From: Nemertoderma westbladi
Taxonomy: Eukaryota > Xenacoelomorpha > Nemertodermatida > Nemertodermatidae
Reading direction: 5' to 3'
Assembly: GCA_032718475.1 (NCBI GenBank)
Contig: JAUCBJ010006842.1
Coordinates: 248,001 to 312,000 of the forward strand
DNA: 64,000 nucleotides
Shown here: positions 23,781 to 34,542 of the stretch, one piece after another
How the letters are laid out: every line of letters starts with the position of its first letter
How positions within the stretch are numbered: position 1 is the stretch's first letter
Made by a program: the position numbers and the translations under genes
The notes under the pieces: model-generated
What the model saw: only the letters and a program-made list of their open reading frames with translations
What the model was told of the DNA's origin: nothing
The model's database searches: none

Positions 23781-23852
23781 CCGAGCTCATTGTCTCTTTT
23801 ATTTGAAATAAAAAGTCGGTTCCTTATCGGGCCGCTAGGCCCGTCACTAGTT

Positions 23853-25367
23853 AGGAACCGAGAGGTTCATTACTGTAAGAATTGTTGGCTGATTGATTGA
23901 CTGGCTGGCTGACTGACTGACTGATCTACAGCCAAAACTACTCTAACGATTTTGATGAAATTTTCACAGCGGCTAGATACCGCGATTCTAAGGTCCCTGG
24001 TATGTTCCGCTATTTCGTCCATGAGCTGTGGGCTCGAAAAATGGACATAAACGAAAAAACGCCATAGGCGCAATGGTAAAATAACACCAATAACAGCTGG
24101 TGTCGTGATGAAAAATGGCTTATGTAATGCATTTCTACACAAGGCTTAGTATAAATCGATGAGGTTGCCAAGATTATTGTACTTAGTACACCCATACTGT
24201 TTGTTTAGGCCCTGCACTCTTTGTCAAAGCAAATATTAACTGGTTGATTTAGTTTGTGGTTCTAGACATGCTTAGTATAAATCGATGAGGCTGCCAACTG
24301 GTTGGTTTAGTTTGCAATCTATTACCGCCTCAGCTGAATAACTCTTCCCCCTGCTGAATGACTATTAGGTATACAGTGTATCGGCTACATTAATGCCAAC
24401 ATTATTGCAAAATGTTTTATTGTTTGATTACTCTCTGTCAGTCTCCCCTTCAGAACATTGTATAGGAAATTTACATTAGTTTACTCTACTGTGCCATTCA
24501 GCTGAATGGATTTGAGCGATTGCCAAGTTACAGAGTTGGATCATTCTCTGACCATAGGCAAAGGCAAATCTTGTTAAAATATACTTTTTCCATGTTTTTT
24601 TTCTGACCAAAAATTTCAAAAAAAATTTTTCGTAGCCAGTACTGCCAATCGATTCGCCATCAAAAATAACGCAAAAAATTTTTTTTGCAAAATTTTAAAT
24701 TACTGTAAATTTTTGGCGACTGGGGGGGGTCAATTTTTTTCGATCCGCTATAACTCCGGAACGCTTTGTCCAAATTCGATGGGGTTTTCATTTTTCAACT
24801 TAATTCGATGTCCTCTTTCAGCCTATCCATGTTTCGAAACCCCAAACACCGCCGTTCAAAAATAAATTTTTTCTAGTTCTAGAATTTTACAAATTTCAAA
24901 AAAGTTGCAGTATTTTATTAACGCCTTTACGGAATTCGATAGCGTTTTCGATTTTTATATTAAACGCAATATCCTGAATCTCACTAGCCTAGTTTCGCGT
25001 CACCAATGCCAAGACTTCATACTTTTTGAGGAAAATTTTTCTAGAATAATTTTTATTTAATTACATTTATCGCGATTTCTTATTACTGGATGCACATGAA
25101 TTGATGGAGTTATCAATTTATTAACTAAACACGATATCGCGCATCGCACCAGCGTGGTTTCGAAATTCCAAAACGAGGTCTTCACTAATTGCAGGTCGAT
25201 TTTGTTCTAGAATGGAGCAACTAATAATAGATCGAATTTATTAATAATTATTGTATGAAATATGATTGTATTTTTACATAATTATTAGTTCTATACTAAT
25301 TCTCGTTGTCTCTTTTATTTAAAATAAAAAGTCGGTTCCTTATCGGGCCGCTAGGCCCGTCACTAGT
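23853..25367 (+). mobile_element. Helentron-like non-autonomous element E4
   Basis: A near-identical relative of E1 over its whole ~1.5 kb, including the AT-rich middle (repeated AAAAATTTTTT tracts) and both termini. Starts at the AGGAACCGA following the CTAG-T-T of E3 and ends at CTAG (25363-25366). With E1-E3 it makes a directly abutting array of four elements. Confidence 0.75.
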
Positions 25368-25899
25368 TATGATTTGTGACTTTCTATTTGAGCTATTTGG
25401 CAATACAATATATGTTGGGGCTATGAAACTTACAGGATTTCGCTGACTAACACATTGGAATATTATATTATTTGTACTTTAAGCTATAATTTAGTTTGTT
25501 TATTGGTGTGAGTATTTCGCAGATGGCTTTGGCATTTGGGGAGATAAATACACATAAAATGAGTCACTAAAAAAAGCGCAAATAATATTTTAATATACAA
25601 GTAGCATGGAAAACAGTCAGTAAGAGGGAATAATTCTTGGGTAGTAATTAAATAATATGTTTTGTATTAATTTAAAATATATTGTAAAAAATTATCAATG
25701 TGGAATTAGACTAATCAGATACAATTATAATTTCAGTTGACTCCAGGGCTAGTCCATTGGAAAATACATTGGCCATGTGAAATGTAGAACAGACTTTATG
25801 TTGTTTTATTTCACTTTTACAGCACCTCCTGGAGAAGTATATCTGGCTTTCACTAGGAACTATAGTAGTTAGTTACAGGCTAGGTTGAATATAAACAAA
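25368..25899. other. No gene seen
   Basis: AT-rich unique-looking sequence between the Helentron array and the ~100-bp satellite. No supported coding region. Confidence 0.45.
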
Positions 25900-27545
25900 A
25901 CAATAAACGTTTTAGTATCTGAGAAAATTGTAAGATATGAAAAGCGCTATTAAACATTAAATAAATACATAAAAAACAAAAGTGAAAACCTATTCTTCAC
26001 ATATAATCTTCACGTTTTATTTTCACTAAACTTGTTACATGATCGATAAAGAAAATACACCAATCATGGGAAATGAACAGGTTACAGTGGCGGTGTTTTC
26101 TAACCATAACAATAAACGATACTCAATAAAACTATGGTGATATATGGTCGATACAAAAAAATACTCCATGAGACATATTCACTCCATGAGCCTGCCAAAG
26201 TACAAGATTATGCACTGGCTGGTCCTCACGGCGAAAGCAATGTCCTGCAAAGCGGAGGCGATTTTGTTCTAGCGTCAAGCTTGGGGGAACCAATGAGACA
26301 CCTCCAATGTTATATAGTGTCTGGTTGGAGATGTGTGCATTGTACTTGACACAATGAACCCGGCGTAGCATTCTTGTGAATGTGCCATCCAGAGATTTGG
26401 TGTCCTCAGCAGTTAGAGCCCAGCATGGACTCCCATAGAGGAGTACTGGAACTACTGCTGCTCTAAATAATCGGACCTTAAGTTTCCGATTAATTCTCGG
26501 TGACTTCCAAAGCCTGGAAAGCCTATTCAAAGCTGCCCATGCCTTTCCGAATTCGAATTACGTATTCGAAGGTCCTCACCTGTCTTCCGGATCCATGATC
26601 CCAGGTAACAGAAGTCGTCCACATGCTCAAGCATGCCATCCTTTGAGCTTATGCTCATCCGATCAGAGACTTGCTGAGGACTTTCAAAGTTAACTGTCAA
26701 AATTTCAACTAATCAAAACAATAAACGGTGCTCAATAAAACTATGGTGATATATGGTCGATACAAAAAAATACACCAATCATGGGAAAGAAACAGGTTGC
26801 AGTGCTGGTGTTTTCTAACCAATACAATTAACGAAACTCATAAAATTGCTTACATGGTCAGTACACAAAATACACCAATCATGACAAAGGAACAGGTTTC
26901 AGCGACGGTGTTTTCTAATCAAAACACTAAACGATGCTCAATAAAATTTGTTACATGATCGATACAGAAAAAACAACACTCATTGGAAAGAAACAGGTTA
27001 CAGCGACAATGTTTTTTAATTTTTAACCAAAACAATAAATGATACTTAATAAAACTGGTTATATGGTCGCTACAGAAAATAAACCAGTAATGGGAATGGA
27101 ACAGATTACAGTGTGGTGTTAATAAAACTTGTTACATGATTGATACAGAAAATACACCAATCGTTGGAAAGAAACAGGTTACAGTGGCGGTGTTTTCTTA
27201 CTAAAACAATAAACAATACTCCATAAAATTATCGGGATTTTGTCGATACACAAAATACGCCAATCTGGGAAGGAAACAGGTTGCAGTGCCGGTGTTTTCT
27301 AACCAAAACAATAAACGATAAAACTGGTTGCATGGTCGATACAGGCAATAACGCAATCATAGCTAGCAGTATTTCCTAACCAAAACAATAAACGATTGAC
27401 TTGGTTAAATTGTCGATTTAAAAAAATGCACCAATCATGGGAAAGGAACAGGTTACAGTGCAGGCGATTTCTAACCAAAACAATAAACTAAACTCATTAC
27501 AACATATAAACCAATCATCGAAAGGAAACGGGTCTAACCAGCATA
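25900..27545 (+). repeat. ~100-bp degenerate tandem satellite
   Basis: About ten units of 80-109 bp, each containing AACAATAAACGATACTCAAT, GGTCGATACAGAAAATACAC, CCAATCATGGGAAAG, AACAGGTTACAGTG and GGTGTTTTCTAACC in that order. Interrupted at 26175-26705 by a LINE fragment. Related single pieces recur at 29.9-30.1 kb within a palindrome. Confidence 0.85.
26175..26705 (-). pseudogene. RTE-like LINE fragment (copy 3) inside satellite
   Basis: Minus-strand match to 9300-9790: the start (DDFCYLGSWIRK), then LFRAAVVPVLLYGSPCWALT, LDGTFTRMLRRVHCVKYNAH and the tail RLRFAGHCFRREDQPVHNLV. Truncated at both ends. On each side the satellite reads the same ~55 bp ending GGTCGATACAAAAAAATAC (26109-26163 and ~26713-26771, with 2-3 differences), which may be a long target duplication. 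Confidence 0.8.
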
Positions 27546-28300
27546 AGCTAACAACATGTGTTATTTTAATTATTATTTATATGTTCTTTCGTTTATTTGT
27601 TTTGGTTACTTCCACCTGTCTCCGTAATATGCTCTTTTACTAACCTGCCTCCAAACCCTCACCCGGCAATTACTATTGAAGTGTTTGTTGTTCTATCTAT
27701 TTTTTTCGTTTAGAAGGAGCTCTACCACTACCATATGACCCCCACCCTCATTGCAAAATATTACTGAGGCTGCACAATGTTAGATATGCCACACATGTGC
27801 ATTTTTGTGCTCTATGGTTATTGGTGGAACCTCACAGACAAAAATTCAGCTCTACCCTGCAGTTCCACTGCTTAAAGCTAGACGATCACTGCTATCTGCA
27901 AGCATTGTGATATGGCAAATTCCTCGCTTGAACAGTATGCCTATCAATCAGTAAATTTCCTATACTGTCTGCACTCTCCAGGATATGAGAACAAGACCGA
28001 ACTAGGAAGGCTCTGGTCTGTCGCCATTGCTCCATTGTGAAAGCCGATTTTGAATGTATGAGTAATACTGAAAATAAAAACAACTCTTCCAATCCCAAAT
28101 AAAACTAATTCAATTCTATGCTTATGGCGATACTGTTAAGGACACAATGCATCAGTTCAACATCAGCAGCAATAAGATCCTTGAATACGGAATAATACTA
28201 TTACATCGCAATGTAAAATAATATTATTATTATATTTTTCTCGCAATTGTTAGTTGTTTATTTACATTATTTATATTCACTTCCAATAAATATTATAAGA
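27546..28300. other. Upstream region of the GPCR, no gene seen
   Basis: Mixed-composition sequence with no supported exon. Any promoter or 5' non-coding exon of the GPCR should be here or in the satellite, but no clear TATA or initiator pattern stands out. Confidence 0.4.
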
Positions 28301-29269
28301 ATGATTAATGATACCGAAATACTCCCAGTAACACAAAATTTCATGGAACTGATAAAAATAATTACATCGATACTTCCCATACTGACTGTATTCATAAACT
28401 GCCTTATACTGGTTAGCTACCTTACTAACCGCTTTATCCGCAGCAACCAATCCAATGTACTGATTGCGAACTGTGCTGTGGCTGGACTACTAGAAGGTGC
28501 TATTGTATTAACATCGCACACATTAATGCAGATTATAGATTCAAGTTTAGACTTTATGTACTATTATATTATATATACAACCATACTTGAGTTGGACAAT
28601 CTAATATATATAGTTCATCTGGTAAGTCTGGTGGCATTCTCTGTTGAAAGATACATATATATCACACATCCTTTTACATACAACGAATTTGTTACTAAGT
28701 CCTTACTGCGACGTTTGATTGTTGGTATTTGGTTGTTCTGTCTCGTTTACATATGCATCAAGGTGTTAGTGGTTAATTTGAATTTAGTAGGATCGGGTGA
28801 TTCTTCTGATGCTATAAAAAATAATTTTATTATGACCTACGATATTATTAGCATGGTAGTTTGGACATCAGTTGCCGCAATTTGTCTCTTTGTAGCAAAT
28901 ATTGCAATAGTCAGGATAGTTATTCATCATATATGGCGCATTCGAGAACATCCGGTTGTGTGCGAAGCAGATAATCACTTCAAATCGTCTACAATCAGTG
29001 GAATAATTAATATGATATTTCTAAGCGTATCAACCCTGTTGTTATGGGCACCGCACCATAGTTTCCAGTTGTTTTATTTAATTAATGGCTATGATAGGAA
29101 GGCACGCATCATACTGAGTTACTCGCGTGTAATTGGATACACAAATTACCTTATGATAGCAATCATATGCATCCGAGATGCTGGATTTCGAGCAACATGT
29201 ACTAATATATTGAAGTGCTATTGTGTTTGTAAAGCCAACCGTGAACCAATATACCGTAGGAAGTCATGA
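28301..29269 (+). CDS. Single-exon class A-like G protein-coupled receptor, orphan
   Basis: 322 residues from ATG 28301, which gives an N-terminal N-D-T glycosylation site. The frame is open upstream but without an earlier ATG. Seven hydrophobic segments at about 18-41, 52-72, 97-119, 137-158, 183-208, 231-258 and 270-291. Family landmarks: N33 in helix 1 (FIN), ERY at 116-118 ending helix 3 (the DRY position), W144 in helix 4, WAP at 249-251 in helix 6. Odd points: the usual helix 2 Asp is Gly (CAVAGLLE), helix 7 lacks NPxxY, and I see no Cys pair for the helix 3 to loop 2 disulphide. The tail is Cys-rich (CYCVC), a possible palmitoylation site. It should sit in the plasma membrane and signal through G proteins. 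The ligand is unknown. No frameshift in 969 bp suggests a live gene. Confidence 0.85.
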   Translation: MINDTEILPVTQNFMELIKIITSILPILTVFINCLILVSYLTNRFIRSNQSNVLIANCAVAGLLEGAIVLTSHTLMQIIDSSLDFMYYYIIYTTILELDNLIYIVHLVSLVAFSVERYIYITHPFTYNEFVTKSLLRRLIVGIWLFCLVYICIKVLVVNLNLVGSGDSSDAIKNNFIMTYDIISMVVWTSVAAICLFVANIAIVRIVIHHIWRIREHPVVCEADNHFKSSTISGIINMIFLSVSTLLLWAPHHSFQLFYLINGYDRKARIILSYSRVIGYTNYLMIAIICIRDAGFRATCTNILKCYCVCKANREPIYRRKS

Positions 29270-29902
29270 TTATTATAACATTGCTATACTTTTATTATAA
29301 TTTAATGATTGTAGGCAATATAATAACAGAGACATTATTTATCAATTTGATTGGAAAATAATTATTTGGGTGTTTAGGTGTTAAAACAGGGAAGATATTA
29401 AATATGATTTTAAAGGGGAACCCAACCAACAACGCTGACGCGTACAAATTATAAAGTAGATAAAATATTATATTTGGAAGGTGCATCCAATCTCTATGTG
29501 AGGACGGAGGTCATTAGTTGGCATTGTAATTTTGATGTTATTTAATATTTATTTTTATAAATAAATCATTATAAAATGTATTACAATGTTATTAATATTT
29601 TTTATAGATATTAAAATGTTCTCACATTAAGGTATAATGCAACCATTTCAATTACAGATGTGGCCTTTTCCTTTCAAATGACTGTTACAATGTCAAGTAT
29701 TACATACCGTTTAAGGGTTTAACGTATCTTAATCAAGATGTTAATGAAGTCATTGAGATATTATAATATTATTGGTGTTGAAGGTCGACGACACCCGCTG
29801 GTGAAGTTAAAATATATCTATGTGGATACGATCAAATTAACAGGGACTTGAAGCAGGGTCATCTCAATAGGAACTTTAATTTTGTCCGTATGTAACCTGT
29901 CA
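29270..29902. other. 3' flank of GPCR, no gene seen
   Basis: AT-rich. AATAAA-type signals occur near 29550. No other coding or repeat feature supported before the palindrome. Confidence 0.4.
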
Positions 29903-30078
29903 CACTGTAACCTGTTCCTTTCCCTCAATTAATAAATATCATTAATTAGCTTTATTAATGTTTGTCGGCGTTGTGTTGGTGTAAACGCTTCACCGACAAC
30001 CGACAACCAACGCCGACAAACATTAATAAAGCTAATTAATGATATTTATTAATTGAGGGAAAGGAACAGGTTACAGTG
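29903..30078. repeat. Perfect 71-bp inverted repeat
   Basis: Arms 29903-29973 and 30008-30078 are exact reverse complements around a 34-bp spacer. The arms include the satellite words GGGAAAGGAACAGGTTACAG, and the right flank continues with AACAATAAACGATAA, so the palindrome derives in part from the satellite at 25.9-27.5 kb. Confidence 0.95.
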
Positions 30079-30129
30079 TTAGGTTATTCTAACCTAAACA
30101 ATAAACGATAATCACGAACTCAGGTTACA

Positions 30130-30425
30130 TTTTCATATTTGCTGTTGTCGGCCGTGTTGACTGTCGGTTGTCAGCGTAGCGTTTACACCCGTATATAATC
30201 CCTCATATAAAAGTACATTTTCACTGGTTCGAAAGAATTTGTCTTCAAGAGACGGGAGAAGTCTGATTTCAAGATGGTATCCATTTTTGATGAACAACCC
30301 ATGCCTATCAAAGATAATGTCTGTGTGACTTGTTGTTGCAGGATATCTGCAGCTTTTTTTTTCTTGTAGTGTGAATCCAAGATCATCCGTGGCCATCCTC
30401 GTTGCGTAATCCAATGTGAAACGAT
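30130..30425 (-). pseudogene. RTE-like LINE fragment with internal deletion
   Basis: Minus strand gives MDYATRMATDDLGFTLQEKK, then SCRYPATTSHTDI, then jumps to KMDTILKSDFSRLLKT and NSFEPVKMYF. These are two separated pieces of the same ORF seen intact at 18240-18720. The FADD-thumb segment between them is deleted. Confidence 0.75.
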
Positions 30426-30429
30426 ATAT

Positions 30430-31760
30430 GGACGATGTTATGCAGAAGTAATAACCCTACATTTTATGGAGTTTCAAGTTATTTCAATTACTACAGGTAG
30501 TTCAAAATTCATATCGAAATTCACCTTCGGAATTGTAGAATTGTAGGAGATAGCTGACAGCCTGATAGCTGACAAAGTGTAACACACATGTATGAAATCA
30601 GACCCTCATTATTATACATTAATGAGTAATAAAGTAAGCCCCCATCATGCCCCTTGCATTTCGTAGAAATGCAGTAAGCCCAATATTAGCATTATCTGCT
30701 ATCAGCCGAATGCCCTAGGAGCTTAACTTACCCCAAGCTAGAGAAGCAAACAGTATTGTAGGGTAAATATAATAAATAATAATATCAGACAGTAGTCATT
30801 CAGCATTATCCCTCTTTTCCACAAAGTAATACATTTTTGTCATATTATATTTTATAAAAAATTATGTGTCAATTGTGCCTCATCTACTGTAGTATATGTT
30901 ACTCCTGCTTTCTGTACCGGACTGAAAGCAGGAGTAATATATTCATCGATTAGTCATGAAATTTATTACTAGGGAAGATTCCCTGGGAAATGGGTTTCTT
31001 TTGGGGGCACTAATTCGCAGAGGGACTTCTAATTTTTTTGTGGTGTGTAACTTTCACATGAGTTGTGCTGTGTAACATATGTAGGTAATTATTGGTTGAG
31101 CAATTAATTTCTATTTCTTTTTATAATTTCTTTTAAGGCTTGATTTGCACCAACTGACATTGTATATTGAGATGATGAGGGACCCCTGCCCCCATAATCA
31201 AGGATTATCAACCAGGCCAAGCCACCCATTGGAAACCACATTATTATCGTATGTTTTATCTGTGTGGGGTAGGTCTGCTTGTGCATACCATGAAAAATGA
31301 TGTTCAACATAAGTCCCATATGTGCACACCCAATTATCGTGTCACATTGTCACGTGTCACGTGACACATTCAGAAAAAACAAAAATAGTTAGTTCAATAG
31401 TTGATAATTATAAAATACTAGTCACTAGTAGAATGATTTTCAGGATTAAGCTATCATGTTCTAGAATGGTAATCAATTAAAAATAATTACCCACAATGCT
31501 TAAAAGTGTAAACATAAGAGTACTACTAGTTCCACTGTAGCTAATATAATTATTGATGATGTAATGAAAAAATTTTCTTTAGGTGACTATACAGTACACA
31601 CTAAATAAATATAGACGAAGTGGGGCATTCGCGCAGCACGTGACATAAAGTGTAACGTGTATAAAGTATCAACTCGAAAGAATTATAAGCAAAATCTAAG
31701 CAGATGTCCCATAATCAATTTACTGCCTATGCCTTTGCCAGAAATATTTCAGATATTTCT
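30430..31760. other. No gene seen
   Basis: AT-rich. Contains a GTGTCACGTGACAC palindrome near 31350 and a single GCAGCACGTGA motif at 31635. An ORF at 31704-31925 overlaps the first degenerate unit of the following repeat and is not convincing as a gene. Confidence 0.4.
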
Positions 31761-31767
31761 GAAATGT

Positions 31768-32460
31768 TTTCATTTCAGCCCACAAGCGGTGGACTGGAGA
31801 ATTACCGAGGGATTACTGTCCCAATAATGATGCAGCCTATGATAGTTTATGGTTTAGCATGTATAACTGCCAAGTTTAATTATGAATGGATAACAAATAA
31901 CAACATCATTTTGGACAACAAATAACAAAATGAGGAGAGAACGTTTTCACTTTCAGATATTTCGACCTCTAGCGGCAAACTGTTGAAGTGTAGATGGAGT
32001 ACCGTCACCGTCCCACAAAGAAGCAGTCAGTTTTATAGTACATAATACACATGCCAAGTTTGCACATGCCACAGTGGAAACAGTGGAAGTTTCTCACTTT
32101 CGGACATTTCACCCTCTAGTGACAGAATGGAGAACTAAGGACCGATCACCTTCTTCACAAAGATGCAACATGTGGTATAAGTACATGTATGCCAAGATTT
32201 AGCATAAACGAATTAAAATCACGGCAATGTGAGAAGGTTTTCACCTTCAGACATTTCGCCCTCTAGCGGCAGACTGGATAACTGCAGATGAATCATTTTA
32301 CTCAAAAATATACAGCATATGGTCTGGTACATATATTCCAAGATTCAGCCTAAAACAGATTAAGATCAAGGAAATGGGGAAGGCTATCACTTGCATACAT
32401 TTTGACCTCTAGCGGCAGACTGGCGAACTGCAGACCCCACAAAGACGACGACAACGATGA
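31768..32460 (+). repeat. ~145-bp degenerate tandem repeat, five units
   Basis: Units starting at about 31768, 31943, 32090, 32236 and 32383 share TTTTCAC(T/C)TTCAGACATTT, C(C/G)CCCTCTAGCGGC, a GACTGG(A/C)GAACTGCAG block, and ATGCCAAG(A/T)TTNAGC. The last unit ends in GACGACGACAACGATGAC. This resembles the widely dispersed CCTCTAGCGGC-type repeats I associate with marine invertebrate genomes. Confidence 0.7.
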
Positions 32461-32889
32461 CAACTGAAACAAACGCGGTTAGCTATTGACTAGACCCTTC
32501 CTAATAGTGAAAACGGTTTTCAAAAATAGTGAGAAGATTTTTTTCCTAGGAGAATTAGCCCGGGGACACATTTTTCGGGGGTGAGGGGGAGATATTTTCC
32601 TGTTACACCAGTTTTGTTTACTCTGTAACTGTGTTTAATATGTACCTACGATGTACAGAAGTATGTAGCGTTCTGATGGGAAGGACTACTGATTTACGAT
32701 ATACGAATACATCATTGGTTAAACCAATATATATGATATAGAATATTGAGTATTATGTTGTCACATTCAGTGTTTTACATTTGGTAGCAGAGCGTGGTTG
32801 TCAGCAATACAACAATAAGATCTTTGGGGGAACAATGATAAACAGCTGCAATTACTTGTAAATGCTGCAAACATTATTTACTCATCATA

Positions 32890-33520
32890 ATATTAGTGGA
32901 GGGCCATTATTTGACATTATTTGCAGACGATGTAAAATTATATGCTCCTACCATCAGTAACCATTTATTGGCGTCAGCGCTCAAATCACTCGGAAAATGG
33001 GCACACAATTGGCAATTGAAGGTAGCAACTCATAAATGTACAGCTATTCATATTGGTGCTAATAACATAAAGACTAGTTATACACATAACGGAATTACAG
33101 TTTGTTCAAACCTTAAATTTGATAAATATTGTAAAGACCAGTCTGCAAAGGCTTATAAGTTAATTAACATGATTTTTCGGTGATTTTATACTTGTATCTT
33201 AAAAGCATTCTTACTGGCGTACAAATCGTATATTAGATCTTTACTTGAGTGAGTATTGCACACCCATCCTTACCAGGTAGGTAGTGTTGGGTACAAGTCT
33301 AGTAGATAGTGTTGATCTAATTGAAAGGATACAAAGATTCTTCACTAGAAGGCTATTTGCACGATGCTCTATACGAAATAATGTTACATATTTACACCGC
33401 TTTTCCTATCTCAAGCTGCAACCTCTCCAAGTCCGACGACGAGTTCTCTGTGATCTAAAAATTGTATATTCGATAGAGAGAAAATTAATGGACCTAAATT
33501 ACGAATTACTAAATTTCGTT
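32890..33520 (+). pseudogene. CR1-like LINE RT fragment, frameshifted
   Basis: LTLFADDVKLYAPTISNHLL (catalytic FADD box), then LGKWAHNWQLKVATHKCTAI, then KAYKLINMIFR. After a break, DSVDLIERIQRFFTRRLFAR, then RFSYLKLQPLQVRRRVLCDL. This is the end of palm, thumb and C-terminal region of a CR1/L2-like ORF2. It ends in the foldback element arm at about 33510. Confidence 0.8.
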
Positions 33521-33524
33521 GAAA

Positions 33525-33889
33525 AATAGTTGAGATGTGAGCGTTCAAATGTTGCCTGGTTTTGCAAAGACGTGAGGCTATTTTATTCTATTAATAAATA
33601 AACCATATTCTGGAACATTTTTTTTAATGTATGAAGTGCTACGTCATAGTATGATTAAAGATGTAATGCATTGTTGCTCAGCTACTTATTTGGATAAACA
33701 AAATATTCCAGATTATGATGCATTTATATTTATAGAATAAAATAGCCTCGCGCATTTGGATAACCATGCAACATTTGAACGCCCATATCTCAGCTATTTT
33801 TCAACGAAATTCAAATTGTGTTACATATTTGGAATCCTTGCAAGGCCAGCTTTCAATTGGTACCAATAAACAGCTATAAGGTAGAAGAA
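33525..33889. mobile_element. Foldback element, left part (interrupted by Gypsy)
   Basis: Two arms of ~105 bp (33530-33610 and 33695-33800) mirror each other (GAGCGTTCAAATGTTGC... against its complement) around a ~75-bp loop (AATGTATGAAGTGCTACGTC...). After the second arm the element continues with TTGGAATCCTTGCAAGG and GGTACCAATA to the Gypsy insertion point, and resumes at 47135. The same order of blocks occurs at 51.3-56.6 kb. Confidence 0.75.
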
Positions 33890-34356
33890 TGTGGTGATCA
33901 GCAGCAAGGACATACAAAATATGAAACACAACAATATCAAATTACAAAAAACGTTATAAATAATATAACACCATCTAGGGAAGTTTACAGGAAACAACAA
34001 AATTGCGCTAGAATAATCCTGACCGCTGATTGGAGGATAACAAAGAGGGATAGATAGGTAGGATAATACCGGTAAATAAGGAATATATCAAGATATGGTC
34101 AGTACAATACAGTACCTACAGTAGTAGTTTAGATTCGTGTTTCTTTTTGGATGTCTGACATCTGACTGTCTGACGTATGTACAGATGTATTTCAGTATTT
34201 TGATTTATCTGTTTTGATTAGATGAACTAACAAACTATAATCGTTTTAGCCAGCCTGCCAGTTAACGGCAGATTTTCTTCAGGGAAACCAGAAAAACTAA
34301 GTGGTAGATTGCCACGGAACCCAGGTTCGACCTTATCCTGTTATCCAGCTTCCACA
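33890..34356 (+). repeat. 5' LTR of the Gypsy element
   Basis: 467 bp, TG...CA ends, about 99% identical to the 3' LTR. Differences: A/G in AACRCCATC, A/G in GGTARATAAGG-type word, C/A in TTTMTTTTTGG, a 2-bp AT insertion near 34243, and A/G in CCCRGGTTCG. Confidence 0.95.
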
Positions 34357-34358
34357 TT

Positions 34359-34376
34359 TGGGGGCTTGTCCGGGAG
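34359..34376 (+). promoter_or_regulatory. Primer binding site, tRNA-Pro type
   Basis: TGGGGGCTTGTCCGGGAG, two bases after the 5' LTR. It matches the classical proline-tRNA primer site (as known from murine leukaemia virus) at 16 of 18 positions, so minus-strand DNA synthesis was probably primed by tRNA-Pro. Confidence 0.8.
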
Positions 34377-34542
34377 GATTTTTTTTCTTCCTGGTTGCTG
34401 CTGCTGGTTATAGACTTGTTACTTGTTACTTGTACCGTCAGACTGTTGGGCGTAGATAATCGATTGTTGGTTATCGGTAAACTGGCTGACTTTGGACTTG
34501 TACCGGTAATATCAAGCATTCAGACAGTCAGCGAGTCAGGGT

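Larger units (their letters stand above)
22056..23851 (+). mobile_element. Helentron-like non-autonomous element E3 with captured repeats
   Basis: E1-type 5' end (AGGAACCGAGAGGTTC) and E1-type 3' end (GTCGGTTCC, the same GC hairpin, CTAG at 23847-23850). Between them it carries different cargo: a block with repeated CCCTTCGAGCAGCACGTGAG (22890-23105) and a 10-bp minisatellite (23110-23780). Non-autonomous rolling-circle elements commonly capture foreign DNA between fixed ends, and this fits. Confidence 0.7.

Noticed and set aside
19473-24195. Conserved small protein (MRLWRFFVYV...) in the Helentron-like copies
   Set aside because: It recurs because the DNA recurs. Copies have different ends and frames and no codon-level conservation is apparent.
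27892-28098. 68-codon minus-strand ORF upstream of the GPCR
   Set aside because: No motif, no splice context and random-like composition.
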